Shown piece by piece: positions 48,930 to 57,593 of a stretch of DNA of 64,000 nt. Position numbers and translations under genes: made by a program. Each line of letters starts with the position of its first letter. Position 1 is the stretch's first letter. Source of the stretch: Brucella anthropi ATCC 49188 (GTDB lineage Bacteria; Pseudomonadota; Alphaproteobacteria; Rhizobiales; Rhizobiaceae). The notes beneath the pieces are model-generated. The model saw only the letters and a list, made by a program, of their open reading frames with translations. It was not told the DNA's origin and ran no database searches. The DNA is taken from NCBI RefSeq assembly GCF_000017405.1, contig NC_009667.1:1-64000 (forward strand). The letters run 5' to 3'.

Positions 48930-49231
48930 AGGGGCCTCATCCGAACGAAAGCAAATAATAAAATATAGCGAGTTGAAAATTTCTTCTTGGTTTTCGCGGG
49001 AAATATACTAGGATTTGGACTTAATCTTGTCCGAAAAACAAGGTTTTCAATTTTCTGTTTAAGTTATTTTTGAAATGCATTCCGCAGGTTCTTGCGGAAA
49101 ATTTTTGGAGCAAGCGTCTGCGTCAGTTTGTGGTGTCAGTACATCGCGTTGGTTTTTCGTGGCTTAAGCTTCGGTTAACCATGACTGTTTAATCTATGAC
49201 CATGTGCTGGGGCAGATAGCGGAGCAGGTTT
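48930..49231 (+). other. AT-rich non-coding stretch with a possible small RNA
   Basis: No gene is convincing. On the plus strand TATACT (49004-49009) could be a -10 box. A hairpin with arms TTCCGCA (49080-49086) and TGCGGAA (49093-49099), followed by AATTTTT, resembles an intrinsic terminator. Together they outline a possible transcript of roughly 90-100 nt. No clear -35 was found. The 3' part carries the promoter and ribosome-binding site of the small gene at 49232. Confidence 0.3.
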
Positions 49232-49432
49232 ATGCAGCGCTACAGATTTGACGATAAGAGAATTCTGATCGAGGCGATTGTTGAGTTGCTCAACAGGGGC
49301 GTAGAGCCCGACGAACTCGATCTTGTACTGAGCCGGATCGGTCCGGTCGATCTCGACTTGATGCGGCAATGCCTGATCGAGGTGTGGAATTACAACCACC
49401 CCGATGTGGCAGAAACGCCGATGGCGGCCTGA
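49232..49432 (+). CDS. Small hypothetical protein, 66 residues
   Basis: A small, mostly helical protein that I do not recognise. The sequence MQRYRFDDKRILIEAIVELL continues NRGVEPDELDLVLSRIGPVD and is amphipathic, with no membrane segment or Cys. GAGCAGG precedes the ATG at good spacing, and codon choice matches the surrounding genes, supporting a real gene. It stands alone, with about 300 gene-free bases before and 680 after. Confidence 0.65.
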   Translation: MQRYRFDDKRILIEAIVELLNRGVEPDELDLVLSRIGPVDLDLMRQCLIEVWNYNHPDVAETPMAA

Positions 49433-50114
49433 CGACAGGTTCTGCGGCCCTTTGGGCGCAAAGCTTCAGACGTCGGAAACGGATATTACAAGCGTCGATC
49501 TGCGGAAGCGGGATGAACGCGGACTACATGGGGCGTGATCAGGCGCCCACGCAAGAATACGGCAGTTTCAGGCAACGGTTTGTGGGTCGAAACTGTCGGG
49601 GCAGGGCTGGGTTGAACCGGTTTTGGAGCAATCTGGCTACTGCCCGCAATGTCATATTCCTGAAACGCAGACGGGTTATATCCATATGCGTATCGGGAAT
49701 TCACTTGGGATCGTGACCACGGATGTACTGGCGCAACTCAGGTGAAAGCGGAAGGTCGGGTTCAACCCGGCCTTTTTCGTTTTTGGCGTATTTTCCGGAA
49801 AGAATGTCGTGTCCGTGCCGGGAACCGGTCCACGGGATTGGCTTCTCATCTCGCTTCGATGCGTTGAATAATGCGACGAAACAAATACTTGCAGCGGTTC
49901 AGCGACTCCGTTTTTAACTGGAACCGTTGAGTACTGCCGTCAGGCGAGTTCCAGTCGAGACCGCATGGAATTGCGAAATGGCTTTCGGTGCGGTTCCGTT
50001 TCAGCGACGCCTGACAGAGGCATTTTCCCCGCTCGATAAATACCGTATGAAAGAGGTTGCCTGCTGCCATTTCTGGAGGCCGCGCGATCTCATTTTCAAT
50101 CACGGAAACCGTTC
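49433..50114. other. Gene-poor stretch ending in a terminator-like hairpin region
   Basis: Open frames here (for example 49369-49716) overlap the small gene and lack family-like content or a ribosome-binding site, so I call no protein. The only clear structure is the terminator near 49751. An untranslated transcript ending there is possible. The segment 49780-50114 holds the promoter space for the next gene and otherwise shows nothing I recognise. Confidence 0.35.
49751..49778 (+). terminator. Rho-independent terminator in the gene-poor stretch
   Basis: AGGTCGGGTT pairs with AACCCGGCCT (one G-U) with a tiny loop, followed by TTTTCG. The nearest upstream plus-strand gene ends about 320 bases earlier, leaving room for an unannotated RNA. 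Confidence 0.7.
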
Positions 50115-50423
50115 ATGATACGCCATATCGTTCTCGTCAAATTCAGGTCCGAACTCGGAGCCGCGCAGATCGAAGAGAAGCTGCAGGCCGTTGTGGCGCT
50201 CAAGGACAAGATCGGCGGCATCCTGTCCATTACGGCTGGCGAAAACAACAGTCCGGAAAATCTCGAAAAGGGTTTCCGGCACGGTTTTGTCGTCGATTTC
50301 ACGGATAGCGCGGCGCGGAACGCCTATCTTCCGCATCCCGAACACGCGAAGGTTGGCAAAAGCCTCGTCGAAGCCGCTGAAGGTGGCATCGAGGGCATAT
50401 TGGTTTTCGACTACGCGTTCTAG
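50115..50423 (+). CDS. Dabb-family (stress-responsive A/B barrel) protein
   Basis: A 102-residue dimeric alpha-beta barrel domain protein: MIRHIVLVKFRSELGAAQIEE at the start, then GENNSPENLEKGFRHGFVVDF and YLPHPEHAKVGKSL, which is the typical Dabb core with its conserved His. The biochemical role is unknown. Its stop overlaps the converging molybdopterin-domain gene by 4 bases. Confidence 0.88.
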   Translation: MIRHIVLVKFRSELGAAQIEEKLQAVVALKDKIGGILSITAGENNSPENLEKGFRHGFVVDFTDSAARNAYLPHPEHAKVGKSLVEAAEGGIEGILVFDYAF

Positions 50424-51379
50424 AGAACCAGTCCACCAACCCCCATGCGGGAAAGATCGTCAGCGGAAAGTGTGATTCCCGCCATCAGGCGATCCAGCAC
50501 CCAGTCGAGGCTGTTTTCGCGGGCGCTGCGGGCCGATCCGGGGGCGGCGACAATATATTTGCCGTCATGCCGGCCCAGGACCAGCAGATTGCCCGGATCG
50601 ACCGGCATGCCGATGCGCAGGATTTCACCGCCTGACATGCGGATCGACTGCGGTACGATATCCGCTTCGTCGGCAACCGCCGATGCGCTGAAAATCACGA
50701 TAATATCGCAGGCCCGGCTCACTTCCGCGATTGCTGCCGCCAGCGCAACCTGATCGTGCGCGACGCGCTTTTCGCAAACAAGTGTCCCGCCATTTCGAGT
50801 AGTCCGCTTTCCCATCAGTTCGCGGGTCTTCTCAAGAACCGTTTCGCGTATCGAGGGAAGGCGCGACTGGATCAGCCCGATCCGCGCGCCGTTGAAGGGA
50901 TGGACGCGCAGCGCAGGCCGTGCATCGAGGCCGATGTCCCGCAAAAGGGTCCCCGGTACAGCAAAAGGAATGATCTTGACTGTGGCGACCATCTGTCCGG
51001 CTTCCACCCGCACATGATTGCGCAGCGTCGCGATGGAAATGCGCGCATCATGCGCATTGACCGCATCAATACGGTCGGCATCTACCAAAAATACGCCATT
51101 CTTCCGGGCGTGCAGGTTGACCCGTCCAGTTGTGGGGCTGCCGATCTCCACTTCGCCGGAAATAAGCATACGCCCGATGGCGAGTGCGGCCTCATCCTCG
51201 CCGATATCGCCCTTTTCCAGGCGCGCAGCCAGAACCGAGCTGATACCTGCTTCCCGCAACAGGGCAAGATTGAGGACATCGAGAACTGTGCCTTTGCGTA
51301 AAGTGAGCGCACCTGCCATCATAGCATAGCCGAGAATTGCACCTTCGGCTTCATCAAGCGGCATTTCGGCAAATATCAT
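50420..51379 (-). CDS. Molybdopterin-binding (MoCF) domain protein
   Basis: A 319-residue protein whose C-terminal half has a MogA/MoeA/CinA-type fold: KRVAHDQVALAAAIAEVSRACDIIVIFSASAVADEADIVPQ, followed by GGEILRIGMPVDPGNLLVLG. The N-terminal half contains MIFAEMPLDEAEGAILGYAM, a feature of rhizobial molybdopterin-binding proteins. Homologues I recall are often fused to a MobA-like nucleotidyltransferase; no such domain follows here. ATG 51379 is preferred over TTG 51391. The role in molybdenum-cofactor metabolism is inferred. Confidence 0.85.
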   Translation of the reverse strand: MIFAEMPLDEAEGAILGYAMMAGALTLRKGTVLDVLNLALLREAGISSVLAARLEKGDIGEDEAALAIGRMLISGEVEIGSPTTGRVNLHARKNGVFLVDADRIDAVNAHDARISIATLRNHVRVEAGQMVATVKIIPFAVPGTLLRDIGLDARPALRVHPFNGARIGLIQSRLPSIRETVLEKTRELMGKRTTRNGGTLVCEKRVAHDQVALAAAIAEVSRACDIIVIFSASAVADEADIVPQSIRMSGGEILRIGMPVDPGNLLVLGRHDGKYIVAAPGSARSARENSLDWVLDRLMAGITLSADDLSRMGVGGLVL

Positions 51380-51956
51380 TTCTATCCCCAATTCCCTCGC
51401 GCATTTTCAATAAGCATACACAGCGCGGAAGATAAACCGTCTCTGCGCCCCGGGGTTATTTTGCCGAGGATCGTGCCGCCACAAAACGTCGGACATGGAT
51501 CGGAGCGGCTGTCCGAAAACCGTTTAACACTTTCCGGGATGCGCGCAATTCGCGTCAAATTCGGTAAATTCCCATCACGATCCCGTTTATTCATGGGGTA
51601 GATGGCGGTTTTCATCTTGCAAACCCTTTCCTTTGGGCCTATTCGCTCCGCCGCACCTGACAACTGGCGACCCATTCAGACCGCCGGTCAGGACATCGAT
51701 CCCTTGAGAGGGCCGATGGATTTATTGCATTTATGCATTGCCCAAAACATGGCCCGCATCAGTGATCTGGCCGGATTGTTCAGACAAAATGCCCGCTTTT
51801 GGGCGCGACATTACGATCCAGCACAATTTTCGTCAGGCACGTGACAAACGGGATTATTCGTTATAACGGTACTTTTGGAAATTTCAGAATTTACCGAAAA
51901 CTAGGAAATGACGCATGCGCCGGAGATGACACTCCGCGCGCAGGATGGAAAGACAA
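51380..51956. promoter_or_regulatory. Upstream region of the cyo operon
   Basis: This 577-base gap separates the divergent molybdopterin-domain gene and cyoA. It contains a rhizobial palindrome (51508-51546) and the cyo promoter, which I could not pinpoint. The frame 51602-51844 would encode 80 residues but shows no family-like sequence or ribosome-binding site. No FNR-type palindrome was recognised. Confidence 0.4.
51508..51546. repeat. Rhizobial-type intergenic palindrome (copy 2)
   Basis: The core GTCCGAAAACCGTTTAACAC followed by TTTCCGGGATGCGC matches, with a few changes, the reverse complement of the 20932-20976 element. It has lost part of its left outer arm. Confidence 0.75.
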
Positions 51957-52964
51957 ATGAAACACGGCACCCCCCGGACGATCGTTTCGTTCGCCGTCTT
52001 GGCCCTCACGGCGTTTCTCGCAGGCTGCGAGAACCAGGTCCTGCTTTCCCCGAAAGGGGAAATCGGCATGGCAGAACGCGATCTCATGCTTTTTGCGACC
52101 GGCATCATGCTGCTCGTCGTGCTTCCCGTCATCTTCATGACGCTTTACTTCGCATGGAAGTACCGCGCCTCGAATGAGAAGGCGGATTACCAGCCCGACT
52201 GGCACCACTCGACCAAGATCGAGCTTGCCGTCTGGCTCATCCCGTTGGCGATCATCGTCGTTCTGGGCTCCGTGACCTGGGTCGCCACCCACAAGCTCGA
52301 TCCGTACCGCCCGCTGGAATCGAATGCAAAGCCGATCAATGTCGAAGTTGTTGCGCTCGACTGGAAATGGCTTTTCATCTATCCGGACCAGGGCATCGCC
52401 ACGGTCAATGAAATGGCAATGCCGGTCGATGTGCCGGTCAACTTCAAGCTGACCTCCAGCAACATCATGAATTCCTTCTTCATCCCGCAGCTCGGCAGCC
52501 AGGTCTACACCATGCCGAGCATGCAGACGAAGCTGCATCTGATTGCCAATCATGCTGGCGAGTTCGACGGTATCTCCGCCAACTATAGCGGTCAGGGTTT
52601 TGCCCAGATGCGCTTCAAGGCGCATGCCTACAATCAGGCCGACTTCGACAAGTGGGTTGCCGAAGTGAAGGCCAAGGCGAATGGCGAAGAGCTGAGCCGC
52701 GACCGTTACGCCTCGCTGGTTCAGCCGAGCGAGAAGGTTCCGCCGCAGTTCTTCACCTATAATGACCAGGCGCTGTTCCACAACATCGTGAACCGCTGCT
52801 GGGACGGCAAGTCCGTCTGCCTCGACGATGAAATGCATCGTCAACAGATGATCCGCGAAGCGCGCGCCAATCTGCGCAAGTCTTCGCCTGTCGATTTCAG
52901 CCAGTGGGCGAGCGACATCATCTGCGCAGTCCAGCCGCAGCGGCTCTCGCAGCTCGAAAACTGA
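51957..52964 (+). CDS. cyoA: Cytochrome o ubiquinol oxidase subunit II
   Basis: A 335-residue lipoprotein with lipobox LAGC (Cys24), two membrane helices (DLMLFATGIMLLVVLPVIFM and IELAVWLIPLAIIVVLGSV) and a periplasmic cupredoxin domain. The CuA ligands of cytochrome c oxidases are missing: the site reads ANYSGQGFAQM where CoxB has the Cys pair. This identifies quinol, not cytochrome c, as donor. ATG 51957 is preferred to 51945. cyoB follows after 129 bases. Confidence 0.95.
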   Translation: MKHGTPRTIVSFAVLALTAFLAGCENQVLLSPKGEIGMAERDLMLFATGIMLLVVLPVIFMTLYFAWKYRASNEKADYQPDWHHSTKIELAVWLIPLAIIVVLGSVTWVATHKLDPYRPLESNAKPINVEVVALDWKWLFIYPDQGIATVNEMAMPVDVPVNFKLTSSNIMNSFFIPQLGSQVYTMPSMQTKLHLIANHAGEFDGISANYSGQGFAQMRFKAHAYNQADFDKWVAEVKAKANGEELSRDRYASLVQPSEKVPPQFFTYNDQALFHNIVNRCWDGKSVCLDDEMHRQQMIREARANLRKSSPVDFSQWASDIICAVQPQRLSQLEN

Positions 52965-53093
52965 TGTGCCGATCGGCCCGTGATCTCGCAGGAGGTCACG
53001 GCCATCCGCATTCAATCCTTTGTTTCACGCGGTTCCGGAAAGATGGCCGTCTTGCGCCGTCCCGGAATTGCTAAAATCGAAGCGTGATAAAAA

Positions 53094-55073
53094 ATGTTCG
53101 GAAAACTTACGCTCGAAGCGATACCCTATCACGAGCCAATCATCATGGTCACTTTGGCCGCGGTGGCTGGCGGGGCGCTCGCTATTCTTGCAGCCATTAC
53201 CTACTACCGCAAATGGGCTCCGCTCTGGAACGACTGGCTGACGTCCGTCGACCACAAGCGCATTGGCGTGATGTACATCATTCTGGCACTCGTGATGCTG
53301 TTCCGCGGCTTCTCGGATGCGGTCATGATGCGCGCCCAGCAGGCAATCGCCTCCGGCGCCAATGAAGGCTTCCTGCCGCCGCACCACTACGACCAGATCT
53401 TCACCGCCCATGGCGTGATCATGATCTTCTTCGTGGCGATGCCCTTCATCGTCGGCCTGATGAACTTCGCCGTGCCGCTTCAGATCGGCGCGCGCGACGT
53501 GGCTTTCCCGTACCTCAACTCGCTCAGCTTCTGGTTGACGGTTGCCGGTGCGATCCTCATCAACATCTCGCTCGGTGTCGGCGAATTCGCCAAGACCGGC
53601 TGGCTGGCCTATCCGCCGCTTTCCGGCAAGGAGTTCAGCCCGGATGTCGGGGTGGATTATTATATCTGGGCCTTGCAGATTTCCGGTATGGGCACGCTGC
53701 TTTCGGGCGTGAACCTCATCACCACCATCATCAAGATGCGCGCGCCCGGCATGGGCATGATGCAGGTTCCGGTCTTCACCTGGACCGCGCTCTGCTCGAA
53801 CGTGCTGATCGTCGCAGCCTTCCCGATCCTCACCGTCACGCTGGCCCTGCTTTCGCTGGACCGCTATCTGGATTTCCACTTCTTCACCAATGATGCCGGT
53901 GGCAATCCGATGATGTATGTGAACCTCATCTGGATCTGGGGTCACCCGGAAGTCTACATTCTGGTTCTGCCGTGCTTCGGCATCTTCTCGGAAATCGTGG
54001 CAACCTTCTCCGGCAAGCGCCTGTTCGGCTACAAGTCGATGGTTTACGCCACTGTGGCCATCACGGTTCTGTCGTTCCTGGTCTGGGTCCACCACTTCTT
54101 CACCATGGGTGGCGGTGCCAACGTCAACGCCTTCTTCGGCGTGGCAACCATGATCATTTCGATCCCGACAGGGGCGAAGGTCTTCAACTGGCTCTTCACC
54201 ATGTATAAGGGCCGCGTTCGCATGGAAACGCCGGTCATGTGGACCATCGGCTTCATGTGCACCTTCGTTATCGGCGGCATGACGGGCGTTCTGCTCGCAG
54301 TTCCGCCTGCGGATTTCGTGCTGCACAACTCGGTGTTCCTGATCGCCCACTTCCACAATGTGATCATCTCGGGCGTGCTGTTCGGCTGCTTTGCCGGTCT
54401 CGTCTACTGGTGGCCGAAGGCTTTCGGCTTCAAGCTGAACGAACGTCTGGGCAAGAACGCATTCTGGTGCTGGCTCGTCGGCTTCATCCTGGCCTTCATG
54501 CCGCTCTACGTGCTCGGCCTGATGGGCATGACCCGTCGTCTGAACCACACCGAAAACCCGGCATGGCACATCTACCTCATCATTGCCGCCATCGGCGTTG
54601 CGATCATCCTTTGCGGTATCGTGTTCCAGGTTCTGCAGATCGCAGTTTCGATCCGCGACCGCGAAAAGCTGCGCGACAACAATGGCGACAGCTGGGGTAC
54701 GGGCCGTACGCTGGAATGGTCGCTGGCTTCGCCGCCTGCCTTCTACAACTTCGCCGAAGTTCCGCATGTGCGCGATCATGACGGCTGGTGGGACATGAAG
54801 CAGAACGGCTATGTGCGCCGCACCGAAAAGTTCGCGCGCATCCACATGCCGAAGAACACCGGCACCGGCTTCATCATCGGCATTCTGAACATTCCGCTCG
54901 GCTTTGCCCTGGTGTGGCACATCTGGTGGCTGGCAATCGCCTCCGCCGTCGCTGTGCTGGCCGTTGCCATCGCTCACTCCTTCAATAATGACAGAGACTT
55001 TTACGTCTCGGCCGAAGAGGTGCAGGAAGTCGAAGACCTCCGTACCCGGCAACTGACTGCTCAGGAGGCCTGA
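53094..55073 (+). CDS. cyoB: Cytochrome o ubiquinol oxidase subunit I
   Basis: The 659-residue catalytic subunit reduces O2 and pumps protons. It has about 15 membrane helices and carries the heme and CuB ligands: the first His in [17 protein letters not shown], the [15 protein letters not shown] motif with the cross-linked His-Tyr pair and proton-channel Glu equivalent, VHHFFTMG for CuB, and [16 protein letters not shown] for both hemes. The [11 protein letters not shown]-terminal and long C-terminal tail are typical of CyoB. cyoC follows 5 bases later. Confidence 0.97.
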   Translation: MFGKLTLEAIPYHEPIIMVTLAAVAGGALAILAAITYYRKWAPLWNDWLTSVDHKRIGVMYIILALVMLFRGFSDAVMMRAQQAIASGANEGFLPPHHYDQIFTAHGVIMIFFVAMPFIVGLMNFAVPLQIGARDVAFPYLNSLSFWLTVAGAILINISLGVGEFAKTGWLAYPPLSGKEFSPDVGVDYYIWALQISGMGTLLSGVNLITTIIKMRAPGMGMMQVPVFTWTALCSNVLIVAAFPILTVTLALLSLDRYLDFHFFTNDAGGNPMMYVNLIWIWGHPEVYILVLPCFGIFSEIVATFSGKRLFGYKSMVYATVAITVLSFLVWVHHFFTMGGGANVNAFFGVATMIISIPTGAKVFNWLFTMYKGRVRMETPVMWTIGFMCTFVIGGMTGVLLAVPPADFVLHNSVFLIAHFHNVIISGVLFGCFAGLVYWWPKAFGFKLNERLGKNAFWCWLVGFILAFMPLYVLGLMGMTRRLNHTENPAWHIYLIIAAIGVAIILCGIVFQVLQIAVSIRDREKLRDNNGDSWGTGRTLEWSLASPPAFYNFAEVPHVRDHDGWWDMKQNGYVRRTEKFARIHMPKNTGTGFIIGILNIPLGFALVWHIWWLAIASAVAVLAVAIAHSFNNDRDFYVSAEEVQEVEDLRTRQLTAQEA

Positions 55074-55078
55074 TTCCG

Positions 55079-55708
55079 ATGAGCGCAAGCATTTCAACCA
55101 CCGCTCCGTTCACGGGCGGGAACGAGCACCCCGCTCATGAGGACCATCACGATGCAGGGTCGACCACGCTGGTCGGCTTCTGGATCTACCTGATGAGCGA
55201 CTGCGTCCTCTTTTCGGGCCTGTTTGCAACCTATGCCGTTCTGGCGCATCAGTTTGCGGGCGGTCCGACCGGCCGTGAACTGTTCGATCTGAACTTTGTT
55301 CTGATCGAAACCATGCTCCTGCTGGTGTCGTCGCTGACCTATGGTCTGGCCACGCTGTCGATGTTCAAGAAGAACCGTGCCGGCCTTCTGTTCTGGCTGG
55401 GTGTGACCTTCCTGCTGGGCGCTGCCTTCCTCGCGATGGAAGTCTATGAGTTCAATCACCTGATCCATGAGGGTGCGGGTCCGGGCCGCAGCGCGTTCCT
55501 CTCGGCCTTCTTTGCGCTGGTGGGAACCCACGGTCTTCACATCACGTCGGGCCTGATCTGGATTCTGGTGCTTTCGGCCCAGCTTCTGCGTGACGGTCTG
55601 ACGGAAAAGAACCAGACGCGCGTGATGTGCCTCAGCCTCTTCTGGCACTTCCTGGATATTATCTGGATCGGCGTCTTTACCCTTGTCTATCTGTTGGGTG
55701 TACTGTGA
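55079..55708 (+). CDS. cyoC: Cytochrome o ubiquinol oxidase subunit III
   Basis: A 209-residue subunit with five membrane helices ([97 protein letters not shown]). THGLHITSG and WHFLDIIWI are family signatures. Its stop overlaps the cyoD start (TGATG). Confidence 0.95.
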   Translation: MSASISTTAPFTGGNEHPAHEDHHDAGSTTLVGFWIYLMSDCVLFSGLFATYAVLAHQFAGGPTGRELFDLNFVLIETMLLLVSSLTYGLATLSMFKKNRAGLLFWLGVTFLLGAAFLAMEVYEFNHLIHEGAGPGRSAFLSAFFALVGTHGLHITSGLIWILVLSAQLLRDGLTEKNQTRVMCLSLFWHFLDIIWIGVFTLVYLLGVL

Positions 55709-56076
55709 TGAGCTCTGCACACGAAACACATGACCACGGCGCGAGCCACGGCAGCCTGAAGACCTATCTGATCGGCTTCGTGCTGGCAGTTGTTCTCACC
55801 GTCGTTCCATTCATGCTGGCCATGAACGGCTACTTCACGCCGGGAACCACCGCAGCCATTGTGCTCGGTATCGCCGTCGTCCAGATTTTGGTGCATCTGG
55901 TTTACTTCCTGCACCTCGATCCGAAGTCGGAAGGCGGCTGGAATATTCTGGCACTCATCTTCACGGTCATCATTCTGGCTATCGTTCTTGCCGGCTCCAT
56001 CTGGGTCATGCATCACCTCGATACCAATATGATGCCGATGTACATGTCGCCGGAAGACGTGCGTAATCTGCCGTAA
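55708..56076 (+). CDS. cyoD: Cytochrome o ubiquinol oxidase subunit IV
   Basis: A 122-residue small subunit with a His-rich start ([18 protein letters not shown]) and three membrane helices, including VQILVHLVYFLHLDP, which is diagnostic of CyoD. The longer frame upstream lies inside cyoC. It closes the operon; no heme-o synthase gene (cyoE) follows, so that enzyme must be encoded elsewhere. Confidence 0.94.
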   Translation: MSSAHETHDHGASHGSLKTYLIGFVLAVVLTVVPFMLAMNGYFTPGTTAAIVLGIAVVQILVHLVYFLHLDPKSEGGWNILALIFTVIILAIVLAGSIWVMHHLDTNMMPMYMSPEDVRNLP

Positions 56077-56592
56077 TATCAGGTCTCGTTGAGTTTGACT
56101 CATCGAGACTTGTTAAGCCCGTGCGGCGATAGAGCATTTTCAGGGCGCGGATAGCGCTAGCATCTTAGCGCCCTGCTAAAAAAAGGCTCGTCAAGCACAT
56201 TCCCTGCACCACAACGCTGCAGGGAATGCATCTGTGAGCCTCGCAAAACAACTGGCCTGACGGCCCGTGATCGCGGCTTTATCCTCCCTCTCTCCCCCCA
56301 AAGCCGCGTGGCGTCCCGGTTCCCTCCGGGACGCCTTTCTTTTTGACTGTCTGTCAAAGAGGTGAGAGTAACATTTCCTGTAAAATTTTAATCAACTTGC
56401 TGTAAGTGAGACGTTGTATTTTGTAAAATAAAGATGATTGCAATCAATATCGAAGTGTAGAAAATAATAATATACGCCCTAAATTTACCATTATTGCGCA
56501 TGTTGTTTGCATAGTGTGCTATATCAACATAGATTAGCTCGTGTTGGATACTTATTGCGTGTCTGTTCGATCGCTAATCTGGAGAAGATGCG
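56077..56592. other. Non-coding stretch after cyoD with several hairpins
   Basis: No protein gene is seen in these 516 bases. Structures: CAGGGCGC/GCGCCCTG around 56142-56175; an inverted repeat ATTCCCTGCA (56199-56208) / TGCAGGGAAT (56218-56227); the strong terminator at 56310; then an AT-rich zone 56360-56590 that should hold the promoter of the next gene. An unannotated RNA ending at the terminator is possible. Confidence 0.4.
56310..56344 (+). terminator. Rho-independent terminator downstream of cyoD
   Basis: GGCGTCCCGG (56310-56319) and CCGGGACGCC (56326-56335) form a 10-bp stem with a 6-nt loop, followed by TTTCTTTTT. It is about 230 bases beyond the cyoD stop. Confidence 0.88.
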
Positions 56593-57300
56593 ATGTCTTT
56601 ATTTAAGGGAATGCTTACTAATAATCGTATTCTTGGTGCGGCTGTTATTGCCGCAACCCTGTTCACGCCCGCTATTGCTTCCGCTGCAACAGCCTATGTC
56701 TCCGCTTCGGTCAATGTCCGTTCGGGCCCCGGTTCCAATTACGGACGGCTTGCCGCGCTCCCTGCCGGTGCGACGGTCAATGCCGGTTCCTGCCGCAATG
56801 GCTGGTGCCAGATCTATAACGGGAGCCGTGTTGGCTGGGTCTCAGCGCGTTATGTGCGTTTCGGCGCCTATAGCGGCCCCGCTTATGCCGCGCCGTCCAG
56901 CACCACGGTGATCGTCAATAATGACGGTTATGATGACGGCTTCGGCCTCGGACTTGGTATCGGCTGGGCGACCGGCGGCTATTGGGGTCCCGGCTGGGGC
57001 GGTGGTTGGGGTCCAGGCTGGCGCGGCGGACCGAACTACGTCAATGGCTGCATTGGCCGCAATTGCCAGTCCAATCGCGGCGGCTGGAATCCGCGCTGGG
57101 GCCATGGCCCGCGCTGGAACGGCGGCGGCAACTGGGGCGGCCGTGGATGGCCGCAGGGCCAGATACGTCGCAACTGGGGTCCCGGTCCGGTGATGTCTCC
57201 GACCCGCTTTGGTGGTTTCAACCGCGGCTTTGGCGGCGGTGGTATGGGCGGCGGCGGTTTCCATTTCGGAAATATGCGCCCGATGCACGCTGGCCGCTGA
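56593..57300 (+). CDS. Secreted SH3b-domain protein with Gly/Trp/Asn-rich tail
   Basis: A 235-residue exported protein. A signal peptide (ILGAAVIAATLFTPAIASA) is followed by a bacterial SH3 domain (residues 33-90: VSASVNVRSGPGSNYGRLAALPAG, then WCQIYNGSRVGWVSARYVRF). The rest is a low-complexity tail very rich in Gly, Trp, Asn, Arg and Pro, probably disordered and perhaps wall-associated. Family members are thought to bind peptidoglycan; function here is unknown. A stable inverted repeat follows the stop. Confidence 0.87.
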   Translation: MSLFKGMLTNNRILGAAVIAATLFTPAIASAATAYVSASVNVRSGPGSNYGRLAALPAGATVNAGSCRNGWCQIYNGSRVGWVSARYVRFGAYSGPAYAAPSSTTVIVNNDGYDDGFGLGLGIGWATGGYWGPGWGGGWGPGWRGGPNYVNGCIGRNCQSNRGGWNPRWGHGPRWNGGGNWGGRGWPQGQIRRNWGPGPVMSPTRFGGFNRGFGGGGMGGGGFHFGNMRPMHAGR

Positions 57301-57372
57301 CGGCATCCGGTGTGTTTGTGCCAGAACTTATTTTGATCAGGTCGTTCTCCCTCCTCCCAATGGCCTGATGGA

Positions 57373-57404
57373 CAGCTCGCCGGCAGCACCCCGCCGGCGA
57401 GCTG
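57373..57404 (+). terminator. Strong inverted repeat, probable terminator after the SH3b gene
   Basis: A 12-bp perfect stem (CAGCTCGCCGGC at 57373-57384 with GCCGGCGAGCTG at 57393-57404), followed by TTACAATTTTC. The U-tract is weak, so it may act partly as an mRNA-stabilising hairpin. Confidence 0.65.
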
Positions 57405-57593
57405 TTACAATTTTCTGATCGCGCCCTGCAATCAATGCGGAATGCGAGCACAAAGCGCTTCAATCTGCGCGGGAAGTTGCAATGGTGTGGTAACGTTAAT
57501 ACTCCATTGACTGAAATGGTCCATATCTAGCGTTGTTGCTTGGACTTCCGTTCTCCCTATGGTAATCCCTGAATCGTCCTGGGCTTGGGGGTA

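Noticed and set aside
51602..51844. 80-codon frame upstream of cyoA
   Set aside because: No ribosome-binding site, no family-like sequence; lies in the cyo promoter region.
53025..55097. 690-codon minus-strand frame opposite cyoB
   Set aside because: Antisense shadow; the charged, His-rich sequence has no domain, while cyoB on the plus strand is certain.
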